Of a DNA stretch of 42,715 bases, positions 1 to 8,394 are shown in pieces. This DNA is from Paenibacillus agaridevorans. GTDB lineage: Bacteria > Bacillota > Bacilli > Paenibacillales > Paenibacillaceae. Location of the stretch: the NCBI RefSeq assembly GCF_003112455.1, contig NZ_BDQX01000171.1, positions 46,585 to 89,299 of the forward strand, in the 5' to 3' direction. The position numbers and the translations under genes are program-made. Below the pieces are notes generated by a model, which saw only the letters and a program-made list of their open reading frames with translations, did no database searches and was not told where the DNA came from. Numbering within the stretch: position 1 is the stretch's first letter; every line of letters starts with the position of its first letter.

Positions 1-38
1 TCGGCGTAATCAACTGTTAATCCATCAATTGTAATCAT
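1..38 (-). CDS. 5' end of an unidentified gene (12 codons only)
   Basis: An ATG at 38-36 opens a frame that runs off the left edge and reads MITIDGLTVDYA. It is preceded by a strong AAGGAGG (56-50), which overlaps the stop codon of the upstream isomerase gene, so the two are probably cotranscribed. Twelve residues are too few to assign a family. The start faintly recalls the N-terminus of bacterial alpha-L-rhamnosidases, but that is only a guess from the position in a glycan operon. Start confidence is good; function is unknown. Confidence 0.6.
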   Translation of the reverse strand, partial: MITIDGLTVDYA

Positions 39-54
39 GCGCCGTTAATCCTCC

Positions 55-1050
55 TTATCGAGCCGCATTCGGAACGGATAACAGCATTCGGCGAAGATAA
101 GCCGTAATTTCCGGCGAACGGCCGTTCCTGATCAACGCTTCGACTTCGGCTTGGTCCATGGAATCGACAAGGGCGGCGAAAGTCTCCATCGCGTTAACCC
201 CTTCCCGCACCGCCGCAAGCCCATCCTCCCGGTAAGGGTATTGATCGATGGACAACCAGCCGTTATATCCCGTCCGCTTAAGCCAGTAGAAAAATTCCAG
301 CGTCTCGATCGTATGCACGCTGCCAACGATCATATCGTCGTCCCAGTGGCGGAAATTATCGTTCATATGCACATGAAACAACCGATTGCCGTATCTCTTG
401 AGCAAAGCGACCGATTCGGCCGGCGTCTCGTAAGCGTTAAGCGCGTGTCCGAAGTCGATCGTCACTCCGATATTGTCCGTGCCGGTCTCCTGGGCCATTA
501 AGACGGACATGGCCGCCGTGCTCAGGTAGCTGTGCGTTCGTGGCTCCTTCGGCTTGTATTCCAGACTTATCCTTACATCCGGTCGATAGCGGCACACTTC
601 CCGCAATCCTTCGGCGAACCAGTCGCGCTCTTGCATATAATCCGCCTGAAACAAATAATCGTAGCCGTCCTGACCTGGCCACAACGAGATGAGATCGCCT
701 CCCAGCTCGATAGCCGCGTCGATCATTTCTTTTGTATGGGCGACCGCTTCGTTGCGAATGGCCGGATCTTTGGCCGCGAAGCTGCCGTACTTCCATTTCA
801 TCTGTCCAAAGTGATCGGGAATAATGGATACTAGCTTAAGTCCGTGCTCCTCCAGATGCCCTTTCAGTTCTTTAACGTTTTTATCCGTGACATGCCATGT
901 GCCGACCAGCTCCACGCCGGTAACTTGAGGAATCTGGGCGACGCGCCCGAACAGCTCGGCGATGGAGAACGGCTCCGCGTATCCCCCGGTCACATATCGG
1001 TCCGAGCAGCTCCCTACATTCGATAATATAACGGAATAGCGATGACTCAT
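55..1050 (-). CDS. Sugar phosphate isomerase/epimerase-type TIM barrel protein
   Basis: This 331-residue cytoplasmic protein belongs to the xylose isomerase-like / AP endonuclease 2 TIM-barrel superfamily, which isomerises or epimerises sugars with a divalent metal. Candidate metal ligands are E164 (SLEYK), D199 (TIDFGH), H228 (HVHMND) and D269 (SIDQY). Their order and spacing match D-psicose/D-tagatose 3-epimerases, except that the last ligand is usually Glu and is Asp here. The ATG at 1050 is chosen because GGAGG lies 8 bases upstream; a longer reading would start at TTG 1065. It begins 28 bases after the secreted hydrolase gene and is the likely intracellular step for an imported sugar. 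The substrate cannot be told from sequence. Confidence 0.88.
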   Translation of the reverse strand: MSHRYSVILSNVGSCSDRYVTGGYAEPFSIAELFGRVAQIPQVTGVELVGTWHVTDKNVKELKGHLEEHGLKLVSIIPDHFGQMKWKYGSFAAKDPAIRNEAVAHTKEMIDAAIELGGDLISLWPGQDGYDYLFQADYMQERDWFAEGLREVCRYRPDVRISLEYKPKEPRTHSYLSTAAMSVLMAQETGTDNIGVTIDFGHALNAYETPAESVALLKRYGNRLFHVHMNDNFRHWDDDMIVGSVHTIETLEFFYWLKRTGYNGWLSIDQYPYREDGLAAVREGVNAMETFAALVDSMDQAEVEALIRNGRSPEITAYLRRMLLSVPNAAR

Positions 1051-1078
1051 TGCGGATACCTCCAATAATGTTGTAATG

Positions 1079-4000
1079 TCATTCGTTGCTGACGAGAATC
1101 GTTTCCTGCGCTATGCTCCTATATTTGAATCGAATGCCGACATCGCCGCCCGCGCTCGGATCATAATCGGATACCTGAAGCGTCATCGACTGGGTTTCCC
1201 CGGTTTTCAATCCGTTCAGTTTCAGTATCTTGGGATGGAACGACAGATTGCCGATCGGTTCGATTCGAATCTGACCTGACATTTTTTTGTCATCGTAATT
1301 AGTCACTTTTACCGTAATGGTTGAGCCCGGGGCCAGCTCGTCAAGATCAGTCGTCGCGACCATATCGATATTGGGCAACCCGCCGATCGCAGTGTTTTTG
1401 CTCGAAAAGCCAACCTCGTCGATCAACAGCGACCCGCTCCAGCTTTCGTTGGTCGTCTTGCGCGTCCAAACCTTGATTCTATCGATCGCATCAAGACCTT
1501 CCCAGCCTTTAAGATCTAGAGACAATGCATGCCAGCCTTTGCTAGCGTCGATTCTTGCTAAACCTTCTGCCGCAAGATCCCCACTGTACACTTTCACTTT
1601 CGCGTAATAGGTATGAGACTCCTCAGGTTCGGTCAGCTTGACGGCCAGATTGAGGTGAGGCTTGTCGGTTGCGTCGATCGGTTCGGCAAATTTTTTCTCC
1701 GCGCCTTTCCACAGCCGTTCGAGTCCTACAAAGGTCATTCTTACCAGGTCCACGAAGTCGACTTTCAACGAACCGGAGCCTCCATAAGCATCTGCGGTCG
1801 TTCTGCTGACCCCGTAAGAATGATCCGCAAACTCCCATCCGTCTATGCCCGTTTCGAACTTATCGCCGCCGACGATATGCGGCGCTTGCTTGTTAATCGC
1901 TACGGGAACAAGCTGCGGCGGCATGCGCTGGGCAAGCTTGGTTGCGTCGAAGTTTGGAACAACCTCGCTCCAGTTCTCGATACCGATGATCGGCTTGGCG
2001 AATTCGGCGACTTCAAGCGAACGATCCGTATCGATATATTTGAACACGTCGTAAATAAATTTGCGGTCCTTCGCCACGAAACCCGGCAGCTCCGTGTTCG
2101 CTGTCCATAACCCCATATTGAGACCCGCTGCCGGAATATCGAGCTGATTAAACATAATGAAAGCGTCGATGCCGTCCAGGAATCGCGACTTGTAATAAGC
2201 ATAAACGTAAGCCGCGGCTTGGAGCCGCTGTGCTTCCGGCGTATCGTTTTCCGTGTGGAAGCCCTGTTCGGATAAAATAATCCGTCTGCGCTCATTTCCA
2301 TATTTCAGCGTTTCCTGCCCCATGTATCGGTCGATAACCTGGAGGTTTTTGAACGTAATTTTGGGAGAATCGAAGCTGTCGCTCACATATTCCTGATCTT
2401 CCCACGTTCGCGGATCCAGCATGTTCTCCGGATACGGATGATGCGCGAGATGCCAAGGGTAATCGCCGCCCAACTTGGATAGAACGTTCATCTTGTCGAC
2501 GACATCTTTGCTCCCGTAGAAACGGGTCGGCTGATTGGGCATGTAGGGTTCGTTCCAAGCATTATCGACCGAGATATAGACCCTTGCGCTGTCGGAATGT
2601 TTGCGGACGGCCTGATAGGCGAGCCGAACGGATCTTTCGTAATGCTCCATGAATTGATCGACGGACTTGTCGCCCATGTTCTGCCAGATCCAGGCGGAAT
2701 CGACCTCGTTGCCCACGATGTAGCCCATCGCTCTACCATATCGCTGATCCTCTCTCGTATATCGATCGGCAAGAAACTCCATGGCGGCCTTGTAGTAGCG
2801 GACGCCTTCGGCGTTCGTAGTGTTGAATGCATAGACGGTCCCCTGGCCGCGTGCGGCATCTGGGTGAATCAGCACATTCGTCGATCCGTCCGGGTCGTCC
2901 GCGTCATACAGGATAAGAACCAGGTTCACGATTGTGCCGTTGTCGGACATCGCCTTTATCTCGCGATCCAGCTCTTCGACGGCGTCCTTATGAAAGTGGT
3001 AGGCCGTGCCTTCCGAATCGAACGCGATCGCATTGTTCGGATCCGTATCGTCCTTATACATAAGGCCGTTTACGACGACGGTCAACGTTGCGTAGCTGAC
3101 GCCGAGCTCCTCGGCATCGTCCGTCATCTGCACATTCAGGCCTTTCTTGGATAGCGCGTCCGGGTACGCAAAGGAATGTTTCGCCGGAAACGCAATATCG
3201 GTCACGGACTTCGGAGCGTCGACGTAGCGTACAGGGCCGTCTTCTCCCGCCTCTCGAACAACGACCAGAAATTTGGAGTAATAGCGATCCCTGTCCCCGT
3301 CGAACCGATCCAGATGAAGCGAAAACGTATCGTTGCCGCCTGGAACCGCGCTCGTCGATATCGGAGTCAGAGCATCAATATCCGGCTCGTACTGGTAAGG
3401 AGCCAGCTCGTAAAGCTGCAATTGGGCTGTCGACGTATTGCCAACGCCAACGCCAACGCCATTACCGATATTCGCATCGTCACCGATCCTTCCGGTTACC
3501 GTCACGGCGTTTGCATCGACGCGAATCTCCGATACCTCCCCGATATAATCGTAGATCGGGCGATCCTGCTTGGCGAAGTCAATGCCGTCTATTGCAATCG
3601 TATTCGTCCCTGATCCGACTCCCGCCAATTGAAGCCGCAGGCCGGTCACTTGCCCCGTCCACCTCGGATGCCCGATAAGCCTGGCCGAGTAGACGTTCTC
3701 TCCGTCAATCTCTTCCGCGGACTCCAGCGCCTGCGACTTGGCTTCGTCAAATTCAGGGTCTGTCTCCGTCGTCCAATACAATCGGCCGGAAGCAATTTCG
3801 GCGCCGTTGCCGAGCTTGAGCCGCACTAAGTTGTAAACGGCCGGGTCCAGCTTGAGCGGAGCCGACGTCATCGCGGAATTCCCTCCCGCCAAGCCCAGCG
3901 ACAGCCTGCCGTCCGACACCGATGGAGACTCAATCGAATCATTAAACGACCATCCTTCGGTGTCCCCTTCATACGAAAATTGCCAGTCGAGCATGTTCGC

Positions 4001-4654
4001 CGCATGTACGTAATCGATATAAAACTCCGTATTCGGCCAATAGGGCAAAGGGTCATCAGGATGTTCGGCGCGATCGAAGTCATGCTGAAAGCTGACCTCC
4101 AGCTTATCGATCGCACTTCGTCCGGCCCATCCGCTAAGATCGATGCCGATCTTGTTCCAATTGTTGTTGTAGACCCTTACGATGCCCTCTACCGAAGTGT
4201 CGCCGCTGTATGCGACAAGGCGAGCGTAATAAGGTTCATCATTCGGCAAATAGCCAAAATGATTGTAAGCCATCATCAGGTAGCGTGAATTCGAAAGATC
4301 AAGCGGTTGGTCGAACGTTCGGCTAGCCGTTCTCCAAACATTGTTCTGCAAGTTCGGTTCGCTTTTCAATGCCAGAAATCGGCTGCCCTCGTAAGGAAAA
4401 AACACATTCCACGCTTGAGCGGCCAGGCTGGCTTCGGACACGTTGTCCCCCGCTTGCCAGTTCGCCAGCGATTCGTCCGACTCGAAATCGTCAATGACCG
4501 TATATGGAGCAAACTGTCCGACCGTTCTCATATTCGAAGTAGGAGACACAGACGCGTCCAATGCATGTACCGCAGTCGTACGGGTTCCCGCGTTGACCGA
4601 CAGGAGCAGAATCAGAGCCAAGCAGAAGGCCAATAGCTTCTTCCAAGTTCTCAT
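1079..4654 (-). CDS. Secreted multi-domain glycoside hydrolase-like protein (DUF5722-like)
   Basis: The 1191-residue product has a signal peptide (basic MRTWKK, hydrophobic core, cleavage near VHA about residue 31) and no SLH or sortase signal, so it should be released. Two jelly-roll/CBM-like regions (about 50-215 and 220-370) precede a catalytic-looking barrel (about 490-940) that resembles DUF5722 as I remember that family. Another CBM-like region (about 950-1100), related to the first, and an Ig-like tail follow. The barrel carries GNEVD with E650 and SEQGF with E796, fitting the acid/base and nucleophile glutamates of clan GH-A retaining hydrolases. GGAGG sits 9 bases before the ATG. It follows the permease gene by 29 bases. 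The substrate is unknown; catalysis is inferred from motifs only. Confidence 0.82.
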   Translation of the reverse strand: MRTWKKLLAFCLALILLLSVNAGTRTTAVHALDASVSPTSNMRTVGQFAPYTVIDDFESDESLANWQAGDNVSEASLAAQAWNVFFPYEGSRFLALKSEPNLQNNVWRTASRTFDQPLDLSNSRYLMMAYNHFGYLPNDEPYYARLVAYSGDTSVEGIVRVYNNNWNKIGIDLSGWAGRSAIDKLEVSFQHDFDRAEHPDDPLPYWPNTEFYIDYVHAANMLDWQFSYEGDTEGWSFNDSIESPSVSDGRLSLGLAGGNSAMTSAPLKLDPAVYNLVRLKLGNGAEIASGRLYWTTETDPEFDEAKSQALESAEEIDGENVYSARLIGHPRWTGQVTGLRLQLAGVGSGTNTIAIDGIDFAKQDRPIYDYIGEVSEIRVDANAVTVTGRIGDDANIGNGVGVGVGNTSTAQLQLYELAPYQYEPDIDALTPISTSAVPGGNDTFSLHLDRFDGDRDRYYSKFLVVVREAGEDGPVRYVDAPKSVTDIAFPAKHSFAYPDALSKKGLNVQMTDDAEELGVSYATLTVVVNGLMYKDDTDPNNAIAFDSEGTAYHFHKDAVEELDREIKAMSDNGTIVNLVLILYDADDPDGSTNVLIHPDAARGQGTVYAFNTTNAEGVRYYKAAMEFLADRYTREDQRYGRAMGYIVGNEVDSAWIWQNMGDKSVDQFMEHYERSVRLAYQAVRKHSDSARVYISVDNAWNEPYMPNQPTRFYGSKDVVDKMNVLSKLGGDYPWHLAHHPYPENMLDPRTWEDQEYVSDSFDSPKITFKNLQVIDRYMGQETLKYGNERRRIILSEQGFHTENDTPEAQRLQAAAYVYAYYKSRFLDGIDAFIMFNQLDIPAAGLNMGLWTANTELPGFVAKDRKFIYDVFKYIDTDRSLEVAEFAKPIIGIENWSEVVPNFDATKLAQRMPPQLVPVAINKQAPHIVGGDKFETGIDGWEFADHSYGVSRTTADAYGGSGSLKVDFVDLVRMTFVGLERLWKGAEKKFAEPIDATDKPHLNLAVKLTEPEESHTYYAKVKVYSGDLAAEGLARIDASKGWHALSLDLKGWEGLDAIDRIKVWTRKTTNESWSGSLLIDEVGFSSKNTAIGGLPNIDMVATTDLDELAPGSTITVKVTNYDDKKMSGQIRIEPIGNLSFHPKILKLNGLKTGETQSMTLQVSDYDPSAGGDVGIRFKYRSIAQETILVSNE

Positions 4655-4683
4655 CCAATCTAACCTCCAGTAGAAGTAAAGGA

Positions 4684-5571
4684 TTATTCCTTAACGCTGC
4701 CAAGTACAATGCCATGGATAAAGTAACGCTGCAAAAACGGGTACACGAGCAAAATCGGCAGCATGCCGACGAATACCTGCGCGGCACGTGTCGTTCGATC
4801 GGATATTAGATTGTATACCCGCGCCATCTCCGGATCGGTGAACTTGGACAGGTCCGGCATCGTAATGACCGTCTGCAAGTAGCTGGACAACGGATAACGG
4901 TCCGGACTATTCATCAGCAGCAGGCCGTCAAACCACGAGTTCCAATGTCCAACGACCGTAAACAGCGTAATCGTCGCTAGCGCAGGCGTTGACAAGGGGA
5001 TGTAAATGCTAAGCAGAATCCGCCAGTCGCCCGCGCCGTCGATTCGCGCCGACTCGTTCATCTCCTTCGGCAGGCGGCGAAAGAAATTAAGCAGCAGAAT
5101 GATATTGAACACCGGCACAGCGCCAGGAAGCACGAGCGCCCAGATCGAATTAAGCAAATCAAGATTTTTGATCGTTAAATACCAGGGAATCAGCCCTCCT
5201 CCGAACAGGATCGTGATCACGAAATACCAGACGTATACCGATCGCAATCGGAAATCCCCGCGTTCCTTCGATAGAGGGTACGCGCACAGCAGCGTCAAGG
5301 CGAGATTAATAACGGTGCCCAGCACGACCCGCTGCAGCGTAATGCCCATTGACCGAAAAAATTGCCCTTGAGAGGCGACATATTCGTAAGAAGCCCAAGT
5401 AAACTCGCGCGGCCAGAATAATACATTGCCTGCCGTCACCTGGATTTTGGAACTAAGAGACAGCGCCAACACATGCACGATAGGCAGAAAACAAAGCGCA
5501 GACAACAAGATCAAAATAGCGTAATTGACCAGATTGAAGCTTCTTCTGCTCCAGGACGTTCTCGTTATCAT
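4684..5571 (-). CDS. Carbohydrate ABC transporter permease, LplC/YtcP type
   Basis: This 295-residue integral membrane protein has about six hydrophobic segments and the cytoplasmic EAA loop (MNESARIDGAGDW) that contacts the ATPase. The C-terminus GSVKE is typical of LplC-type permeases, the second subunit of oligosaccharide importers. The open frame extends to 5649, but the extra 26 residues are hydrophilic and overlap the upstream permease, so the ATG at 5571 is preferred; its ribosome site (GGGGTTG) is weak. It lies 16 bases after the partner permease and should form a heterodimer with it. No ATPase is encoded nearby, as is usual for systems sharing an MsmX-like ATPase. Confidence 0.9.
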   Translation of the reverse strand: MITRTSWSRRSFNLVNYAILILLSALCFLPIVHVLALSLSSKIQVTAGNVLFWPREFTWASYEYVASQGQFFRSMGITLQRVVLGTVINLALTLLCAYPLSKERGDFRLRSVYVWYFVITILFGGGLIPWYLTIKNLDLLNSIWALVLPGAVPVFNIILLLNFFRRLPKEMNESARIDGAGDWRILLSIYIPLSTPALATITLFTVVGHWNSWFDGLLLMNSPDRYPLSSYLQTVITMPDLSKFTDPEMARVYNLISDRTTRAAQVFVGMLPILLVYPFLQRYFIHGIVLGSVKE

Positions 5572-5587
5572 CCGACAGCAACCCCAA

Positions 5588-6484
5588 TCAGAAAATTCTG
5601 TAGTTGGCGAATCGATACGCCAGTCCGTACGATACGGACACAAGAACAAAGGAAACGAGTGATTTAAATAATCCCAGCGCGGCGGACACGCTGAATTGAT
5701 AGTCTTGAAGCCCGATCCGATAGATCATCGTATCGAGAATATCCCCGCTCTCAAGCACCGGAGCGCTGTACAGATTAAACACTTGATCGAAGCCGGCGTT
5801 CAGCACGTTGCCGAGACTTAACGTCATCATCAGCACGATGATTGGAGCCATGCCGGGAAGCGTAATATGAAGCGTCTGCTTCCATCGGTTCGCCCCGTCG
5901 ATGACTGCTGCCTCATACAGCGTCGGATTGATGCCCGTGAGAGCGGCTAAATAAATGATCGTATCGAACCCGAACTGCTTCCACGTATCGGATATAATCA
6001 GCGTCCACGGGAACCAGTTATTGTCGCCGAGGAAAAAGACGGACTGCATGCCGAGCGCCTCAATCATTTGATTAACAATCCCTTTTAAGGATAAAATATC
6101 CATTAAAATGCCAGCAAGAATGACCCACGACAGAAAATAGGGCAAATAAATGAGCGTCTGCACCGAACGTTTAAACAAAGCGCTGCGAATTTCGTTTAAC
6201 AGCAGAGCCGTTACAATCGGAACAATTAGATGCAAAATGATTTTCATCGTCGCTATAAAAACGGTATTCCACAGCACCCGGCTAAAATCGGGCAAGTCGA
6301 AGATGTACTGAAAGTTTTCCAATCCGACCCATTCGGAGTCGAGGAACCCTTTTGTCGGATAATACTTCTGGAAGGATATGATAATGCCAAACATTGGAAC
6401 ATAGCTGAACAAGAAGAGAAACACCACTCCCGGAAGCAGCATGATATGGTTGGAGCGTTCCTGTCTCCATTTTTGTTTGAACAT
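5588..6484 (-). CDS. Carbohydrate ABC transporter permease, LplB type
   Basis: The 298-residue membrane protein has an N-terminal segment typical of LplB permeases (HIMLLPGVVFLFLFSYVPM), about six transmembrane helices, an EAA loop (YEAAVIDGANRW) and the characteristic C-terminus NYRIF. It would form the channel with the LplC-type permease that follows and take substrate from the lipoprotein encoded just upstream. The ATG at 6484 is chosen over the longer frame to 6511 because GGGAGGTGA lies directly upstream. It is closely similar to the permease at 40766-41665, so the two loci probably arose from related transporters. Confidence 0.92.
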   Translation of the reverse strand: MFKQKWRQERSNHIMLLPGVVFLFLFSYVPMFGIIISFQKYYPTKGFLDSEWVGLENFQYIFDLPDFSRVLWNTVFIATMKIILHLIVPIVTALLLNEIRSALFKRSVQTLIYLPYFLSWVILAGILMDILSLKGIVNQMIEALGMQSVFFLGDNNWFPWTLIISDTWKQFGFDTIIYLAALTGINPTLYEAAVIDGANRWKQTLHITLPGMAPIIVLMMTLSLGNVLNAGFDQVFNLYSAPVLESGDILDTMIYRIGLQDYQFSVSAALGLFKSLVSFVLVSVSYGLAYRFANYRIF

Positions 6485-6560
6485 GGTTGCCTTCACCTCC
6501 CGCCGCCGCAAGGGATCGAACGCGTATACGTCCGTTCCCCGCTTCCGGCATCAGCCTTCC

Positions 6561-8258
6561 TTAGCGATTCGCCTCGTACCATTCATTGACTTCTTGCGTA
6601 ATTTGATCCCCGCCAAGCTTTTTCCAATTGGACACATAGTTGTCGAACTCGTCGATCGGAGCCGCGCCCATTATGATTTTGACGAATGTTTCATTCTGCA
6701 TCGTGAGCAGTGTCGACATCTTCTCTTCCATCGTTTTGGTCGCGCCGCCAAAATATTTGTCAATGACGACTCCGTCCGGCTGCTCCTGGTACTTGACGCG
6801 AATCTCGAACGGGCTCACTTCCGGTTGATGGATCCACCATTGCTGCCATGTATCAGGATCGCTTCCATCGGTTCCCGAGACCACATCATACGTTTTCTTA
6901 AGCGCCTCGTTTAGTCCGGAAGGATCTCCCGCCGCCAAAGCGTCGCGCACCAAATTATAGTTGTAGTCCTTGATGTAGCCTTGAACAGGCGACAGCACAT
7001 GCATCGCGTATTTGGCGTTTTCCGCCCAGGCATATACTTGCAAGTCGTTGTTGGTTCCTTCCTTGTCTTCGCCATACACCTTTTGAAGGAACAGATTCAT
7101 CATCTTTACTGCCGCTTCCGGATTAGAGAAACCTTTTTTTACGACATAGAAGCCGCCTACGGTTACGCCTACGTTTGGTTTGGCCGGATTGCCGTCAACG
7201 GAAGGGAGTGGAAGCGCCTTCCATGACGCGTCGGGATCGTTTTTGATCAAGTCGGCTGCAATCAGCGCCGATTCCGATATCGTGCCGTAGAACATGCCGA
7301 GCTTGCCGGATACGACATCCTCTTTTAACCGATTGTAATCTTTTGTACCGAATTCCCGATCGATCAACCCGTCCTTGTACATTTGCTGCAGTTTGCCGAG
7401 CGCCGACTTCATCTCCGGCGTCGTACTGCCGTAAATCAAACCTTCATTTCCGTTCTCGATCCAAATGTCGGGATACGCATGATAGCCGTTCAGAAAACCG
7501 CCCATCGCACCTCCGCCCATCGTAGCGCTCAAAATGCCGAGACCAAGCGTATCCGCCTTTCCGTTCTCGTCGGGATCCTGCTTTACGAAAGCTTCCGCTA
7601 CCTGAACCAACTCGTCGATCGTTGTTGGCTCCTTCAAGTTCAGCTTCTTGAGCCAATCGGCGCGGATGTACAAAGTGACCAGCGAATCGCGCGGATCGCC
7701 GCCGTAATGCGGAATCGCCATCAGCTTGCCGTCATAGGTCGCCATCTTCTGCGCGGACGCCAGCGCATCCTGAACTTGCTCCTTTAGATAAGGCATGGCA
7801 TATTGATCGAACACTCCCGTCAAATCTTCCACCATATCCGCTTCCACGAGCTGAGTCAGCTGTTTCTTGGTCACGCGCATAATATCCGGAATGTCGCCCG
7901 AGGCGATCGATACATTCATCTTGTTCTCGTATTGCGTGGAATCCACCATCCAATCCCACTTCAGATTGATCCCTAGCGCTTCCCGGTACAGCTTCGTCCA
8001 GCGATTATCGTTGTCCCACGTTTCCCCTTCCGGGAATGTCGCCCATCCTTCCGTGCTAAGCACGGACTTTACCGTAAGCGGCGGATCGAACTTGCCGAAC
8101 GGATTGCCGTCTCCCTGCTCCCCGGTCGGACTTTCATTACCGCCTGTCACAACCGGCTTCTTGCCTTCATTGCCGCCATTGTTGTCGCTGCAAGCGCTTA
8201 ACAAGCTCGACGCGAGCACTACGGCCAGCAATGGCATCCATCCTTTTTTACCGAACAT
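6561..8258 (-). CDS. Extracellular solute-binding lipoprotein, LplA type
   Basis: This 565-residue protein has a lipoprotein signal peptide with lipobox LLSAC, followed by a flexible Asn/Gly/Pro-rich linker and a two-lobe periplasmic-binding fold of the large LplA class (usually 500-560 residues). It should be lipid-anchored outside the membrane and deliver an oligosaccharide to the LplB/LplC permeases encoded next. ATG 8258 is preferred to 8297 because GAGGGGG stands about 8 bases upstream and the n-region MFGKKGW is typical. A TATAAT box lies about 50 bases before the start, so the gene may have its own promoter separate from the YesMN genes. The ligand is unknown. Confidence 0.92.
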   Translation of the reverse strand: MFGKKGWMPLLAVVLASSLLSACSDNNGGNEGKKPVVTGGNESPTGEQGDGNPFGKFDPPLTVKSVLSTEGWATFPEGETWDNDNRWTKLYREALGINLKWDWMVDSTQYENKMNVSIASGDIPDIMRVTKKQLTQLVEADMVEDLTGVFDQYAMPYLKEQVQDALASAQKMATYDGKLMAIPHYGGDPRDSLVTLYIRADWLKKLNLKEPTTIDELVQVAEAFVKQDPDENGKADTLGLGILSATMGGGAMGGFLNGYHAYPDIWIENGNEGLIYGSTTPEMKSALGKLQQMYKDGLIDREFGTKDYNRLKEDVVSGKLGMFYGTISESALIAADLIKNDPDASWKALPLPSVDGNPAKPNVGVTVGGFYVVKKGFSNPEAAVKMMNLFLQKVYGEDKEGTNNDLQVYAWAENAKYAMHVLSPVQGYIKDYNYNLVRDALAAGDPSGLNEALKKTYDVVSGTDGSDPDTWQQWWIHQPEVSPFEIRVKYQEQPDGVVIDKYFGGATKTMEEKMSTLLTMQNETFVKIIMGAAPIDEFDNYVSNWKKLGGDQITQEVNEWYEANR

Positions 8259-8280
8259 TTGTTTACCCCCTCGATTGGAT

Positions 8281-8296
8281 TTGACAAACGATTTCA
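8281..8296 (-). promoter_or_regulatory. Imperfect cre-like site (CcpA) between promoter and start
   Basis: The minus strand reads TGAAATCGTTTGTCAA, which resembles the catabolite-response element (TG-AA-CG----CA) but with the right half displaced by one base. It lies between the -10 box and the ribosome site of the binding-protein gene, where CcpA could block transcription. This is a weak match, and chance is possible. Confidence 0.25.
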
Positions 8297-8308
8297 TTGC
8301 GCAAACCG

Positions 8309-8314
8309 ATTATA
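8309..8314 (-). promoter_or_regulatory. Candidate -10 box for the binding-protein/permease/hydrolase operon
   Basis: A perfect TATAAT (minus strand) lies about 50 bases upstream of the ATG at 8258. No recognisable -35 box is found 16-18 bases further up. That fits a promoter needing an activator, plausibly the YesN-like regulator encoded just upstream. An A-rich stretch with the motif GTAAAATCATT (8353-8343) lies 29-39 bases above the -10 box. Confidence 0.45.
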
Positions 8315-8394
8315 ACAACGCCCGCGAGTGCAGCTCTATTCCAATGATTTTACTTTCCGTTGCATCTTTTTGTTTGCACTTTTTCGAGATCCGG

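Noticed and set aside
5572..5649. N-terminal extension of the LplC-type permease to 5649
   Set aside because: The added residues overlap the upstream permease gene and are not seen in the family; ATG 5571 gives a standard N-terminus.
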